Of a DNA stretch of 64,000 bases, positions 37,270 to 46,512 are shown in pieces. The translations under genes and the position numbers were made by a program. Source of the stretch: Parvibaculum indicum (GTDB lineage: Bacteria > Pseudomonadota > Alphaproteobacteria > Parvibaculales > Parvibaculaceae); NCBI RefSeq assembly GCF_011762095.1, contig NZ_JAASQO010000008.1, forward strand, positions 62,001 through 126,000, given 5' to 3'. The notes below the pieces were generated by a model. It did no database searches. It was not told the origin of the DNA and saw only the letters and a program-made list of their open reading frames with translations. The stretch's first letter is position 1; each line of letters opens with the position of its first letter.

Positions 37270-39066
37270 ATGCGAAAGGGCAAGTTCGTGAAAAGACGGG
37301 GTGGAGCCTCTCTTTGGTTGCCGTTGATGTGCGTGACGTCGCTGACAGGTAGCGCGGCGCTCGCACAGGATTTCGACCGCGTGGCGCCGCAGGAAATGCC
37401 TGCCGGCGAGGGCGGTGGGCTCGAATTGCCCTCACCATCCGGGCCGGGAAAGGCCGCGGGCGAAGACAGGACGATCCTCCCGTCGCTCGAAGGCATTGTC
37501 GTCCGCACCGCGCCGGACGATGTCGTCAAGGCCGGCGTGACGGAGCAGGGCGTCGATATTTCCTCCCTGTCGGGCGACGACGCTGCGGCCGTGCGCGATG
37601 CGTTGTCCCCCTTTATCGGCCGGCCGCTGAGGCAGAGCGATCTCGCTGCCATATCGCGTGCCGTGGTCGATGCCTTCCGCGCACAGGGCAAGCCGCTCGT
37701 CGATGTCGTTTTCCCGCCCCAGGACGTGACCTCGGGCACGGTGCAGATTCTGGTGATGGAGTTCCGCCTCGGCAAGATCGATGTCGGCGGCAACGAGTGG
37801 TTTGCGGCGAGCCAGTACAGCGGCGGGCTTGCACAGGAGCCGGGCACGGCAATCGATGTCGGCCGCCTGAGACGTGGCCTCAGTCAGCTCAACGCCAATC
37901 CGTTCCGTCAGGTGAATGCGGTGTTGAAGCCCGGCGCCTCCTTCGGCGAGACCGATATCGGATTGCAGGTGAAGGATCGCTTCCCGCTGCGCGTCTATGC
38001 AAGCTACGACAATACCGGCCTGCCTGTGACGGGCCGCGACCGCTGGAGCGCGGGGTTCAACTGGGGCAATGCCTTCTGGGCCGGACATCGGCTTTCTTAT
38101 CAGTTCACCACCAGCGGCGATCTGTTGAAAAGTCGCGACAGGGGGCCGGGCCTGCCGGACGATCCCCGTTTCATGGCGCATGCGGCGACCTACACCGTAC
38201 CGCTGCCCTGGCTCGACACGCTGGAAGTCTTCGGCTCCTATGTGCAGCAGGTGCCGGATGTCGGGCCCTTTTTCGGTCAGGTGGGCGAGAGCTGGCAGGC
38301 GAGCCTGCGCTATCGGCATGAGCTGCCCGCGCTGGACTGGGCCAATCACTCGGTCACGGCGGGCTTCGACTACAAATCCTCCAACAACGACCTCTCCTTT
38401 GGCGGGACGCAGGTCTTCGCCAGCAAGACGGAAGTCGATCAGTTCCTGCTGGGATACGACCTCACATTGGCCGACGACTGGGGACAGACGAGCTTCAACA
38501 ATACGCTCTATCTAAGCCCCGGCGGCATGAGCGGCGACAATACCGACAGTGCTTTCGTAGCGGCGGGGCAGGTGGACGTGGATGCGCGATATGTGTATGA
38601 CGCGGCCACCGTCACCCGCGTGACGCGCCTGCCGATGGACGCTAGTTGGGTTGCCCGCCTGAAGGCGCAGCTGGCCGACGGCAATCTGCCGGCAAGCGAA
38701 CGGCTTGGCGCCGGCGGCACGGACAGCGTGCGTGGCTATGAAGAGCGCGCCGTGAACCGGTCGCAGGGGCTCCTTCTCTCCAACGAACTGCGCTCGCCTT
38801 CGTTCCGTTTGCTCGGTCATGCGGTGAACGGTGTCGGCGATCAGGCGCAGCTTGTCGCCTTCTGGGATTATGCGTGGCTTGTCGGCCACGACCGGGTATC
38901 CGGCGTTTCGAAACAGGCCTCCATTCAGGGGGCCGGTGTCGGTGCGCGCTATGTGCTGGACCGACACCTCTCCGTGCGTTTCGATATGGGTTGGCAGCTG
39001 CGTCGCCTGCCTGGAAAATCCGAACGCGGAGCGAGAGGGGCCATTGCCGTTACGCTCTCATATTAG
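37270..39066 (+). CDS. Two-partner secretion outer-membrane transporter (TpsB, ShlB/FhaC/HecB family)
   Basis: TpsB exports the TpsA adhesin across the outer membrane. The protein is 598 residues from the ATG at 37270, two bases after the tpsA stop; the longer open frame upstream overlaps tpsA. It has a signal peptide (ending AALAQD), a Pro/Gly-rich linker, two POTRA domains (residues about 75-230, with FIGRPLRQSDLAAISRAVVDAFRAQGKPL and LGKIDVGGNEWF), and a C-terminal 16-strand barrel. The conserved VRGY motif (SVRGYEERAV, near residue 488) marks the L6 loop that enters the pore. It ends IAVTLSY with terminal Tyr. Confidence 0.95.
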   Translation: MRKGKFVKRRGGASLWLPLMCVTSLTGSAALAQDFDRVAPQEMPAGEGGGLELPSPSGPGKAAGEDRTILPSLEGIVVRTAPDDVVKAGVTEQGVDISSLSGDDAAAVRDALSPFIGRPLRQSDLAAISRAVVDAFRAQGKPLVDVVFPPQDVTSGTVQILVMEFRLGKIDVGGNEWFAASQYSGGLAQEPGTAIDVGRLRRGLSQLNANPFRQVNAVLKPGASFGETDIGLQVKDRFPLRVYASYDNTGLPVTGRDRWSAGFNWGNAFWAGHRLSYQFTTSGDLLKSRDRGPGLPDDPRFMAHAATYTVPLPWLDTLEVFGSYVQQVPDVGPFFGQVGESWQASLRYRHELPALDWANHSVTAGFDYKSSNNDLSFGGTQVFASKTEVDQFLLGYDLTLADDWGQTSFNNTLYLSPGGMSGDNTDSAFVAAGQVDVDARYVYDAATVTRVTRLPMDASWVARLKAQLADGNLPASERLGAGGTDSVRGYEERAVNRSQGLLLSNELRSPSFRLLGHAVNGVGDQAQLVAFWDYAWLVGHDRVSGVSKQASIQGAGVGARYVLDRHLSVRFDMGWQLRRLPGKSERGARGAIAVTLSY

Positions 39067-39137
39067 GCGTAACGCAAAGGCATTGCTGACCATGACGCCC
39101 TGTCTCGCCGGGGCGCGGAACCTTCGGGGCAGCCATT

Positions 39138-39431
39138 TCACCACTGCGAATAGCTGGGCGTGCCGCGTCGGAGGTGGATGTGGCGCGCAAGCCGGATCGC
39201 CGGGCGGATGAGAAGTTGCGCGCTGCCGATCACGAAAAGCCATGTTCCGTCGTAAGTGGTCTCTTCCCAGAAGAAGAGGATGCTGCCCGCGAGGAACCAC
39301 GCACCGATCATGAAGTCGTTGACGATACTGGCGACTTCGTAAATGCGCTCGATGACGATCTGCTCATGGCCGACATGGATCGAAAGGGTGCGGGGATGGG
39401 GAGCCGTTTTGGATTGCGTCTCTTGCGCCAT
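39138..39431 (-). CDS. YrhK-domain small membrane protein
   Basis: This 97-residue protein has two predicted membrane segments (FMIGAWFLAGSILFFW and GTWLFVIGSAQLLIRPAIRLA) joined by a short loop, as in YrhK-like proteins of unknown function. The N-terminal half (IHVGHEQIVIERIYEVASIVND) is soluble. It appears monocistronic, between the convergent tpsB and the upstream kinase region. I cannot suggest a role. Confidence 0.7.
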   Translation of the reverse strand: MAQETQSKTAPHPRTLSIHVGHEQIVIERIYEVASIVNDFMIGAWFLAGSILFFWEETTYDGTWLFVIGSAQLLIRPAIRLARHIHLRRGTPSYSQW

Positions 39432-39472
39432 GGCCTCCTCGTCTGCTCTGAGGATTGAACGAAGCGGATGTT

Positions 39473-39520
39473 CCTCATCCTGAGGAGGACGCTCGAGCGT
39501 CCCTCCCGAAGGATGAAGGC
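39473..39520. repeat. REP-like extragenic palindromic element
   Basis: CCTCATCCTGAGGAGG, then a short palindrome GACGCTCGAGCGTC, then CCTCCCGAAGGATGAAGG form a quasi-palindrome of about 48 bases between the YrhK gene and the kinase gene. This matches the CCTCATCCTGAGGAG / CGAAGGATGAGG repeats widely scattered in Rhizobiales genomes. No second copy was noticed in this window. Confidence 0.7.
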
Positions 39521-39550
39521 CCCGAACCCGGACTGCAAGTCAACGGTCGG

Positions 39551-41395
39551 TCAGAGCGGCAGCGTGAAGCTCACCGTCGTGCCGACGCCCTCGATGCTCT
39601 CGATGCCGAGTTCGCCGCCATGCATTTCCACCAGCGAGCGCGACAGGGCGAGGCCGAGGCCGGTGCCCTTGTGCTTCTTGTTGTGCTGGCTTTCCACCTG
39701 CTCGAAGGGACGGCCGATCTTGGGCAATGCGCTCGACGGAATGCCGATGCCGGTGTCGCGCACGGCAATGGTGAGCATGCCGTTCTCCGCCTTGCCGGTA
39801 ACGTGAATGCTGCCGCCGGCCTGCGTGAACTTCACCGCGTTGGACAGCAGATTGAGCAGCACCTGTTTCACGGCGCGCTTGTCGGCCTGCGCATGGGGCA
39901 GGCCCGCGACTTCGTTGACGATCTTGAGATCGGCTTCCTCGGCGCGCCCGCTGACGAGGCGCAGCGACTCGCCCAGCACTTCGTTGATGTCGAGATCGTC
40001 CTTTTCAAGCGTCATCCGGCCCGCCTCGATCTTCGACATGTCCAGAATGTCGTTGATGAGTTCAAGCAGATGTTGCCCGGAGCCTTTGATGTCCTGCGTG
40101 TATTCGTGATATTTCGGCGCGCCGAGCGGGCCGAAAAGCTCCGACTCCATCATTTCCGAAAAGCCGATAATGGCGTTGAGCGGCGTCCGCAGTTCATGGC
40201 TCATATTGGCGAGGAATTCGGACTTGGAGCGGTTCGCCGTTTCGGCGCGCGTTTTCTCGACCGCGTATTTCTCTGCAAGGTCCACAAGCTGGCGTGCCTG
40301 CTCCTGCAGCTTCTGGCGCGAGGTCTCGAGGTCGCGCACGGTGCGCTCCAGTTCGCCCTTGCTCTCGGTGAGCTGTGCTTCCTGCGTCTTGATGTCGGTG
40401 ATGTCCGTGCCGACATTCACATGTCCGCCATCCTTGGTGCGGCGCTCGCTGATCTGCAGCCAGCGCCCGCTGGGCAGGTGGATCTCGCGCACGCTCTCAT
40501 TGCGCCCCGTGCCGGGCTGCGGCCAGCTTTCCGTAACCGAGGCTTGCGCCATGAGGTCCGGCAGGGTGACGCCCGGCGCCACGTCGCTTTCCGGCAGGTC
40601 GAGGAATTCGGCGAACTTGCTGTTCGAGGTTACCAGCCTGTTGTCGCCGTCCCAGAGCACGAAGGCCTCGCCGATGCTCTCGATGGCGTCGCGCAGGCGT
40701 TCATTCGCTTCCGAAACGCGCTTTTCGGCGAGCTTCTGTTCCGTGATGTCGATAGTGATGCCGACAAGCCGTTCGCTGGCCAGCCTTCCGCCGCCCCAGA
40801 CCTGGCCCTTGGCATGCACCCAGACCCACGACCCGTCGGCATGCTTCAGCCTGAAATCGGTGTCGTAGGAGCGGGAAGGCCGGCTCGCCGCCTGCATGAT
40901 CTCGTCGATCGCGGCGAGGTCGTCGGGATGCGTCAGCGCCTTCACTTCATTGGGCGACATGCGCCGCGAGGGCTGCTTGAGGCCGACCATGTCGAACATC
41001 GCCGCCGACCAGTAGACGCGGTTTTCCGTCAGGTCCCAGTCCCAGATCCCGCAGCGCGCGCCCGCGAAGGCCATGTCGAAACGCTGCTGGTTTTCGACCA
41101 GCGCGGCCTCCGCTTCCAGCTTGCTTTCGCGCAGATGCACGAGGAGCCAGGCAAGCGCCACATAGCCGGCCGACAGCAGGCCGGAAAAGGCGAGCGTGCG
41201 CGACCAGCCCTCGTCGAAATAAAGCGCGGCATTGAGCGCAACAAGGCAGGCCCCGGAAAGGGCGAGCAGAAGGCGGGCGACTTTTCCAGAAGACATGCCG
41301 AGCCATCCGTTCCGCCGGAGCGACGAATCCCATATGGCGGGCCTGCCGCTCATCTTGCCTATCGTCTCATGTCTGCCGGTGCTGGCGTCCGCCAT
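39551..41395 (-). CDS. PAS-containing sensor histidine kinase, PleC/DivJ/PdhS-like
   Basis: This membrane histidine kinase has up to 614 residues. Two hydrophobic segments lie near residues 40-90 (VARLLLALSGACLVALNAAL, LAFSGLLSAGYVALAWLLV), then a PAS domain with PAC (RCGIWDWDLTENRVYWS to GITIDITEQKLAE), a second PAS (AIESIGEAFVLWDGDNRLV), a coiled-coil linker, HisKA and HATPase_c. The H box (FLANMSHELRTPLNAIIGFSEMM, then FGPLG and LINDILDMSKIEAGRM) is the form typical of the alphaproteobacterial PleC/DivJ/PdhS cell-cycle kinases. No receiver domain is fused. Alternative starts at 41353 and 41296 would shorten the N-terminus. A CtrA box lies about 85 bases upstream. Its exact partner (DivK-like or other) is inferred. 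Confidence 0.88.
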   Translation of the reverse strand: MADASTGRHETIGKMSGRPAIWDSSLRRNGWLGMSSGKVARLLLALSGACLVALNAALYFDEGWSRTLAFSGLLSAGYVALAWLLVHLRESKLEAEAALVENQQRFDMAFAGARCGIWDWDLTENRVYWSAAMFDMVGLKQPSRRMSPNEVKALTHPDDLAAIDEIMQAASRPSRSYDTDFRLKHADGSWVWVHAKGQVWGGGRLASERLVGITIDITEQKLAEKRVSEANERLRDAIESIGEAFVLWDGDNRLVTSNSKFAEFLDLPESDVAPGVTLPDLMAQASVTESWPQPGTGRNESVREIHLPSGRWLQISERRTKDGGHVNVGTDITDIKTQEAQLTESKGELERTVRDLETSRQKLQEQARQLVDLAEKYAVEKTRAETANRSKSEFLANMSHELRTPLNAIIGFSEMMESELFGPLGAPKYHEYTQDIKGSGQHLLELINDILDMSKIEAGRMTLEKDDLDINEVLGESLRLVSGRAEEADLKIVNEVAGLPHAQADKRAVKQVLLNLLSNAVKFTQAGGSIHVTGKAENGMLTIAVRDTGIGIPSSALPKIGRPFEQVESQHNKKHKGTGLGLALSRSLVEMHGGELGIESIEGVGTTVSFTLPL

Positions 41396-41478
41396 GGCCT
41401 TGCCTGTATAGCCGTTCCGAATCAGTTACTTGAAAGGGATGATTCGGGTTGGGCACGGCTTTGTCCATAGTCGCGCGT

Positions 41479-41493
41479 TAACTTTTCATTAAC
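41479..41493. promoter_or_regulatory. CtrA-binding site (TTAA-N7-TTAA)
   Basis: TTAACTTTTCATTAA matches the full CtrA consensus TTAA-N7-TTAA and is followed by CC, in the 196-base gap between the pepN stop and the kinase start. On the minus strand it lies about 85 bases upstream of the longest kinase start, a usual promoter position for CtrA-controlled genes. Both half-sites are perfect. It is the only full site I noticed in the window. Confidence 0.65.
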
Positions 41494-41591
41494 CGATGCA
41501 AATCGGACTCAGTCCACAGACGATTGCATGGACAGGATAGCGCCTTTTCGGCGATTTTTCGCCAACTGGATCAGGCGAAATCCCATCTTGC

Positions 41592-44246
41592 TTACGCAAG
41601 CGTCTTGGTCGCGATTTCGTAGACGTCGCGGGACAATCCCTCGGTTTCGGCGATGCGCTTCAGCGCAGCTTCCATCTTCGCCCGGCGCCCGGCCTCGAAT
41701 TGCCGCCAGCTCTTGAAACTGCCGAGCATGCGCGCCGCCACCTGCGGGTTCAGCCGGTCGAGTTCGAGCACCTTGTCGGCGACGAATTCGTAGCCCGCGC
41801 CGTCCTCGGCATGGAAGCGGACCTGGTTGGCCGCCGCGAAGCTGGTGATGAGCGCCCGCACCTTGTTCGGCCCCTTGATGTTGAAGGCCGGATGGGTGGT
41901 CAGACGTTTTATCCGGTCCAGCGTGTCCGGCCTTGTGGAGAGCGCCTGCAGGGTGAGCCATTTGTCCACGACCAGGTGATTGTCTTTCCAGCGGTCATAG
42001 AAGTCGGCAAGCGCTTCGTCATGCGCGGGCTCCTCCACATTGGCGAGAACACCGAGCGCGGCCATGGCGTCCGTCATGTTGGTCGCCTGCCTGTAATGCG
42101 CGAGGGCAAGCGCAACGCCGTCCTGCGATCCCGGCACGGCGGCCAGATAGGCAAGGCATGCATTGCGCAGGCTCCGGCGGCCGGCATGGTCGGCATCGGG
42201 CGAGTAGGGGCCGTCGACACGGAAGGCTTCATAGGTTTTCGCAAACTCGTCGCGAAGCTGCACCGCGATGGAGCCGCGCAATGTCTCCCGCGCCGCATGA
42301 ATGGCGTCCGGGTCGACATCCTTGCCGATGGTTTGCGCAATCGTCTGCTCGCTCGGCAGCACGATCATCTGCGCCACATAGTCGGGATCGAGCGAGCTGT
42401 CGGCGAGCAGGGCGCGGATCATGTCGGCGAACGCCGTCCCCTGGCGGTTCTTGTCGCCATTGGCCTGCGCGCCGACAAGGCCGATCAGAAGTCCCGTGGC
42501 ATAGCGCTGCGCCGCTTCCCAGCGGTTGAACGGGTCGCTGTCATGCGTCATCAGGAACATGAGATCGCGTTCCTTGAGATTGGCATTGAGCTTCACCGGC
42601 GCGGAAAAGCCCCGCAGCAGCGACGGCACCGGTTTCGCGGGCACATTGACGAAATGGAAGGTCTGTTCCTGCTCGGTCAGGTTCAGCACGCGCGAAGGGC
42701 CGATGGGCGCATCCTCGCCCTGAAGCTGCAGGGGAATGTCATTGCCGTCCGGCCCCACAAGCCCCATGGCGACAGGGATGTGATAGGGCGCCTTTTTGGG
42801 CTGGCCCGGCGTCGGCTGGCAGACCTGGCTCAGCGTCAGCGTGTAGCTCTTCCGGGTTGCATCGTAGGTACCGGATGCGAGTACTTCCGGCGTGCCGGAC
42901 TGGCTGTACCAGCGCATGAACTGGTCGAGATCGAGGTCCGCGCCATCGGCCAGCGAGGAAACGAAATCCTCCACCGTTGCCGCTTCGCCGTCATGCCGCT
43001 CGAAATAGAGGTCCATGCCTTTGCGGAAGCGTTCCGGCCCCGCCAGCGTATGGATCATGCGGCAGAGCTCCGCGCCCTTTTCGTAGACGGTCGCCGTGTA
43101 GAAATTGTTGATCTCGATATAGGCGTCGGGGCGCACCGGATGGGCGAGCGGCCCGCCATCTTCCGGGAACTGATGCGCGCGCAGAAGTTTCACGTCGGAA
43201 ATGCGCTTCACCGGCCGCGAGCGCATATCGGAGGTGAACTCCTGATCGCGGAAGACGGTGAGCCCTTCCTTCAGGCAGAGCTGGAACCAGTCGCGGCAGG
43301 TGATGCGGTTGCCGGTCCAGTTGTGGAAATATTCATGCGCGATGATCGCCTCGATCGCGGCATAGTCGGCATCGGTCGCCGTGTCGGCGCGGGCAAGGAT
43401 ATATTTGTCGTTGAAGACGTTGAGACCCTTGTTCTCCATCGCGCCCATATTGAAGGCGCTCACCGCGACGATCATGAAGATGTCGAGATCGTATTCGCGC
43501 CCGAAGCGTTCCTCGTCCCACTTCATGGAGCGCTTCAGCGCTTCCATCGCATAGGCGCAGCGGTCTTCATTGCCGGGCTCCACATAGATGCGAAGCGTCA
43601 CCTCGCGGCCCGACATGGTCGTGAACTTGTCTTCCACATGGCCGAGCTTGCCGCCCACCAGTGCGAACAGATAGGAGGGTTTCGGGAAGGGGTCGTGCCA
43701 TTCCGCGAAATGGCGTCCACCGTCCAGATCGCCGCTTGCCTCCAGATTGCCGTTCGACAGCAGCACCGGCGCATCGGTCTTGTTGGCCTCGATGCGCGTG
43801 CGATAGGTCGCCATCACGTCTGGCCGGTCCGGGAAGTAGGTGATGCGGCGGAACCCCTGCGCCTCGCACTGCGTGCAATAGATGTCGCTGGAAAGATAGA
43901 GCCCGGTCAGCGCCGTGTTTTCTTCCGGCGCGCAATCGGTCACGATTTCGAGGGTGAAGGGGCCGTCTGGTGCATCGAACAGGGTGAGTTGGGCCTCGTC
44001 GACCTGATAGCCGTTCGGGCTCACCGTCTCACCATTGAGCTTTACCTCGTGAAGCGTCAGCTTTTCCCCGTCGAGCACCAGCGGCGCGTCGGCGGCCTTG
44101 CTGTCGGGGTTACGGCGCACGGTCAGCCTGGAATGTACCCGCGTCGCCTTGGGGTCGAGAGAGATGTCGAGCGCCACTTCGTCGATCAGAAAGGCGGGCG
44201 CCGTGTATTCGGCAAGGCGGATGGTGCGGGGGTCTTCATTTTTCAT
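41592..44246 (-). CDS. pepN: Aminopeptidase N (M1 family, PepN)
   Basis: PepN is a cytosolic zinc aminopeptidase that trims N-terminal residues in peptide turnover. It has 884 residues, the normal bacterial length. The substrate-anchoring GAMENKGLNVFNDKYIL motif is near residue 264, and the zinc motif HEYFHNWTGNRITCRDW near residue 300 supplies HExxH, with the third ligand Glu in LKEGLTVFRDQEF. Catalytic elements are intact. It is preceded in the same direction, after 187 bases, by the conserved hypothetical gene at 44434. A long open frame on the opposite strand is a composition artefact. Confidence 0.96.
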   Translation of the reverse strand: MKNEDPRTIRLAEYTAPAFLIDEVALDISLDPKATRVHSRLTVRRNPDSKAADAPLVLDGEKLTLHEVKLNGETVSPNGYQVDEAQLTLFDAPDGPFTLEIVTDCAPEENTALTGLYLSSDIYCTQCEAQGFRRITYFPDRPDVMATYRTRIEANKTDAPVLLSNGNLEASGDLDGGRHFAEWHDPFPKPSYLFALVGGKLGHVEDKFTTMSGREVTLRIYVEPGNEDRCAYAMEALKRSMKWDEERFGREYDLDIFMIVAVSAFNMGAMENKGLNVFNDKYILARADTATDADYAAIEAIIAHEYFHNWTGNRITCRDWFQLCLKEGLTVFRDQEFTSDMRSRPVKRISDVKLLRAHQFPEDGGPLAHPVRPDAYIEINNFYTATVYEKGAELCRMIHTLAGPERFRKGMDLYFERHDGEAATVEDFVSSLADGADLDLDQFMRWYSQSGTPEVLASGTYDATRKSYTLTLSQVCQPTPGQPKKAPYHIPVAMGLVGPDGNDIPLQLQGEDAPIGPSRVLNLTEQEQTFHFVNVPAKPVPSLLRGFSAPVKLNANLKERDLMFLMTHDSDPFNRWEAAQRYATGLLIGLVGAQANGDKNRQGTAFADMIRALLADSSLDPDYVAQMIVLPSEQTIAQTIGKDVDPDAIHAARETLRGSIAVQLRDEFAKTYEAFRVDGPYSPDADHAGRRSLRNACLAYLAAVPGSQDGVALALAHYRQATNMTDAMAALGVLANVEEPAHDEALADFYDRWKDNHLVVDKWLTLQALSTRPDTLDRIKRLTTHPAFNIKGPNKVRALITSFAAANQVRFHAEDGAGYEFVADKVLELDRLNPQVAARMLGSFKSWRQFEAGRRAKMEAALKRIAETEGLSRDVYEIATKTLA

Positions 44247-44433
44247 CGATGATCACTCGAAACCGGGGGGCAATCGGGTCGCGGATATGCAAGGGGCAGG
44301 ACTGGCGGCAAACTGCTTTTCCAGGCCCCTGCGCACCGGCCCGTGAACAGGAGATAATCGTTCGGGAAAGCTTCCGCAATTCGCATGGCGGAAATGGGGC
44401 GGGGAGGACGGATCGGGAAGCGCCCGTATGGGG

Positions 44434-44994
44434 TCAGGCGCCGCCGTTTCCCTCGTCTTCGGCGCCCTTGCGCAGCACTTTCGCAAGGGTTGCCGCGGCA
44501 TCGTTGGCAATGTCCATGACGTCGTCCGGCAGGTTTTCCGGATTGTTGCGGGCCACTTCCATCAGCCGCTGCAGCAGCACCATGAATTGCGGGCTTGCCG
44601 CCATGATCCGGGCCTGTATCTCGCAGCGTTCCGGATTGAGGTCGTATTCGATGCCGGGGACGCGCCAGCCGCCGCCTTCATGGCCGCCCGTCACGATAAC
44701 GGGATGGGTGCCGGGGACGGGGTGATTGGCCGATTCGGAGTCCGAGCGCCATTTGTTCGGCACCCGCAGCACATGCCACGCTTCCATATTGGGATCGAGA
44801 TGGGTGAGGGCTTCGCTCTCCTCCGTCTCGAGTTCGTTGGCCCGGAACTCGCGGCCGAGACCCACATCGTAATTGATGCGCAAGGGCTCATCCATGTCCT
44901 TGACCCATTGCGGCACCAGCCGCTCGATCACGGCCCATGTGCCCACGGGGCGGACATAAACGCGCTGGTTCTTATGAAATTGTGCCTTGGCCAT
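44434..44994 (-). CDS. Conserved hypothetical protein
   Basis: This 186-residue soluble protein has no signal peptide or membrane segment. It opens MAKAQFHKNQRVYVRPVGTWAVIERLVPQWV, a segment that could form a small SH3-like barrel, then has GLGREFRANELETEE and a helical C-terminal half (RIMAASPQFMVLLQRLMEVARNNPENLPDDVMDIANDAAATLAKVL by key residues). AAAGGA precedes the ATG. I recognise the pattern as a conserved alphaproteobacterial protein but know no function. It is divergent from the acyl-CoA dehydrogenase operon and upstream of pepN. Confidence 0.75.
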   Translation of the reverse strand: MAKAQFHKNQRVYVRPVGTWAVIERLVPQWVKDMDEPLRINYDVGLGREFRANELETEESEALTHLDPNMEAWHVLRVPNKWRSDSESANHPVPGTHPVIVTGGHEGGGWRVPGIEYDLNPERCEIQARIMAASPQFMVLLQRLMEVARNNPENLPDDVMDIANDAAATLAKVLRKGAEDEGNGGA

Positions 44995-45347
44995 CCCGCA
45001 ATATCCTTTGCCCCTAAGCCCGACCTTTCGCCTCGGGCATCATCGGCGACGGCCGGTTAGCAGGCTGTTAAAGAAAACGAATATTTCGCCATGGGAGACC
45101 GCGGAGTTTCGCAGTTTGGGAACGAGGCCGTTCGCGGGCGTCCCCGCCGCCTCAAGCCCGACGCGACGTAAAACAGGCGGGCCTTTTCAGATGGTGGAAA
45201 TCCGGGAACAATGCGCGCCAAACGGATCGCCCCGGCGCTTGCCGGGACGGGCGACAAGACCATTTTTCCGGACTGGAAAGTCATGAAAGAGCCGGATCCG
45301 GCGGGCAGCGACGACGCTCCGCCGCTACCGGCCTTGCGGGAGGTACT
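44995..45347. other. 353-base divergent intergenic region
   Basis: This gap lies between the hypothetical gene (minus) and the acyl-CoA dehydrogenase operon (plus). It should hold both promoters. I see a short G+C hairpin CCCGGCGCTTGCCGGG around 45229-45246 and the GGGAGG ribosome-binding site at about 45339-45344. I see no gene, no convincing operator and no repeat. Confidence 0.6.
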
Positions 45348-46472
45348 ATGAATTTCGATTTTTCCGACGATCAGAAAATGCTCAAGGAGCAGGTACGCAA
45401 GTTCCTGGGCGACAAGAGCGGCTATGACGTCGCGCGCAAGCATCTGGAAGGCAAGGACGCCTATGATGCCGGCGTCTGGAAGGGCCTCGTGGACATGGGC
45501 CTCACCGGCACGGCCATCCCGGAGGCCTATGGCGGCCTCGGCCTCGGCGCGCTGGAACTTTGCGTGATCGCCGAGGAACTGGGCCGCGCCGCGGCGCCGG
45601 TACCGTTCTCTTCCTCCATCTATCTCGCCGCGGAAGCGATCAAGCTCTTCGGCACGGAAGAGCAGAAACAGAAATGGCTGCCGAAGCTCGCCAGCGGCGA
45701 GGCCGTCGGCACGCTCGCCCTGGGCGAGGGTCTCAAGGCCGCCAACCCGCGCAACATCGAAACGGCGTTCGCCAACGGCAAGGTCAATGGCTTGAAGCAG
45801 CCCGTGGCCGATGGCGAAGCGGCCGATGTCGCCGTCGTGGTCGTGAATTCCGGCGGCAGCGGCGAGGGCGCGATCTCGCTCGCGCTGGTGGACCTCAAAG
45901 GCGATGGCGTCACGGCGGAAAGCCTGCGCACCATCGATCCGACGCGGCCCCATGCGCAGCTTGCCTTCAAGGATGCGCCCGCCGAGCTGATGGGCCCGGC
46001 CGGTCAGGGCTGGTCGCAGCTCCAGCGCGTGCTGGACGGCGCGGCCGTGCTTTTCGCCTTCGAGCAGGTCGGCGGTGCCGAGGCGGCGCTGGAAATGGCG
46101 AAGGAATATGCGCTGGAGCGCTACGCCTTCGGCCGTCAGATCGGCTCCTATCAGGCGATCAAGCACAAGCTCGCCGATATGTATGTGAAGAAGGAACTGG
46201 CCAAGTCCAACGCCTATTACGGCGCCATGATGCTGAACGACGAGGGTTCGGAACTCACCGAAGCCGCCGCCGCCTCGCGCATCGCGGGCAATGACGCCTA
46301 TGTCTTCGGCGCGCAGGAGAACATCCAGACCCATGGCGGCATCGGCTACACATGGGAGTCGAACTGCCAGTTCCACTACCGCCGCGCCAAGCTGCTGGCT
46401 CTCACCGTGGGCGCGTCCGCCCAGTGGAAGGAGAAGCTCGTCTCGCGCCTCGAAGCGAAGAACGCAGCCTGA
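45348..46472 (+). CDS. Acyl-CoA dehydrogenase, PimD-like small subunit
   Basis: This 374-residue flavoprotein is of the acyl-CoA dehydrogenase superfamily. It begins MNFDFSDDQKMLKEQVRKFL and has PEAYGGLGLGALELCVIAEELGRAAAPVPF (N-terminal helical domain), a beta domain without strong FAD-contact motifs, and the C-terminal helical domain with LERYAFGRQIGSYQAIKHKLADM and QTHGGIGYTWESNCQFHYRRAK. It is followed 40 bases later by a second, larger dehydrogenase. Paired genes like this form heteromeric enzymes (for example PimC/PimD for dicarboxylyl-CoA, or FadE pairs for ring or side-chain substrates). The substrate cannot be read from sequence. Confidence 0.9.
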   Translation: MNFDFSDDQKMLKEQVRKFLGDKSGYDVARKHLEGKDAYDAGVWKGLVDMGLTGTAIPEAYGGLGLGALELCVIAEELGRAAAPVPFSSSIYLAAEAIKLFGTEEQKQKWLPKLASGEAVGTLALGEGLKAANPRNIETAFANGKVNGLKQPVADGEAADVAVVVVNSGGSGEGAISLALVDLKGDGVTAESLRTIDPTRPHAQLAFKDAPAELMGPAGQGWSQLQRVLDGAAVLFAFEQVGGAEAALEMAKEYALERYAFGRQIGSYQAIKHKLADMYVKKELAKSNAYYGAMMLNDEGSELTEAAAASRIAGNDAYVFGAQENIQTHGGIGYTWESNCQFHYRRAKLLALTVGASAQWKEKLVSRLEAKNAA

Positions 46473-46512
46473 GCGAACCAAAAACAGAATTCGGCAAAGG
46501 GAAATTAACGTC

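Noticed and set aside
41700-44252. 850-codon open frame antisense to pepN
   Set aside because: pepN has complete catalytic motifs in the other strand. The antisense product is a low-complexity Arg/Gly/Val-rich sequence without family features.
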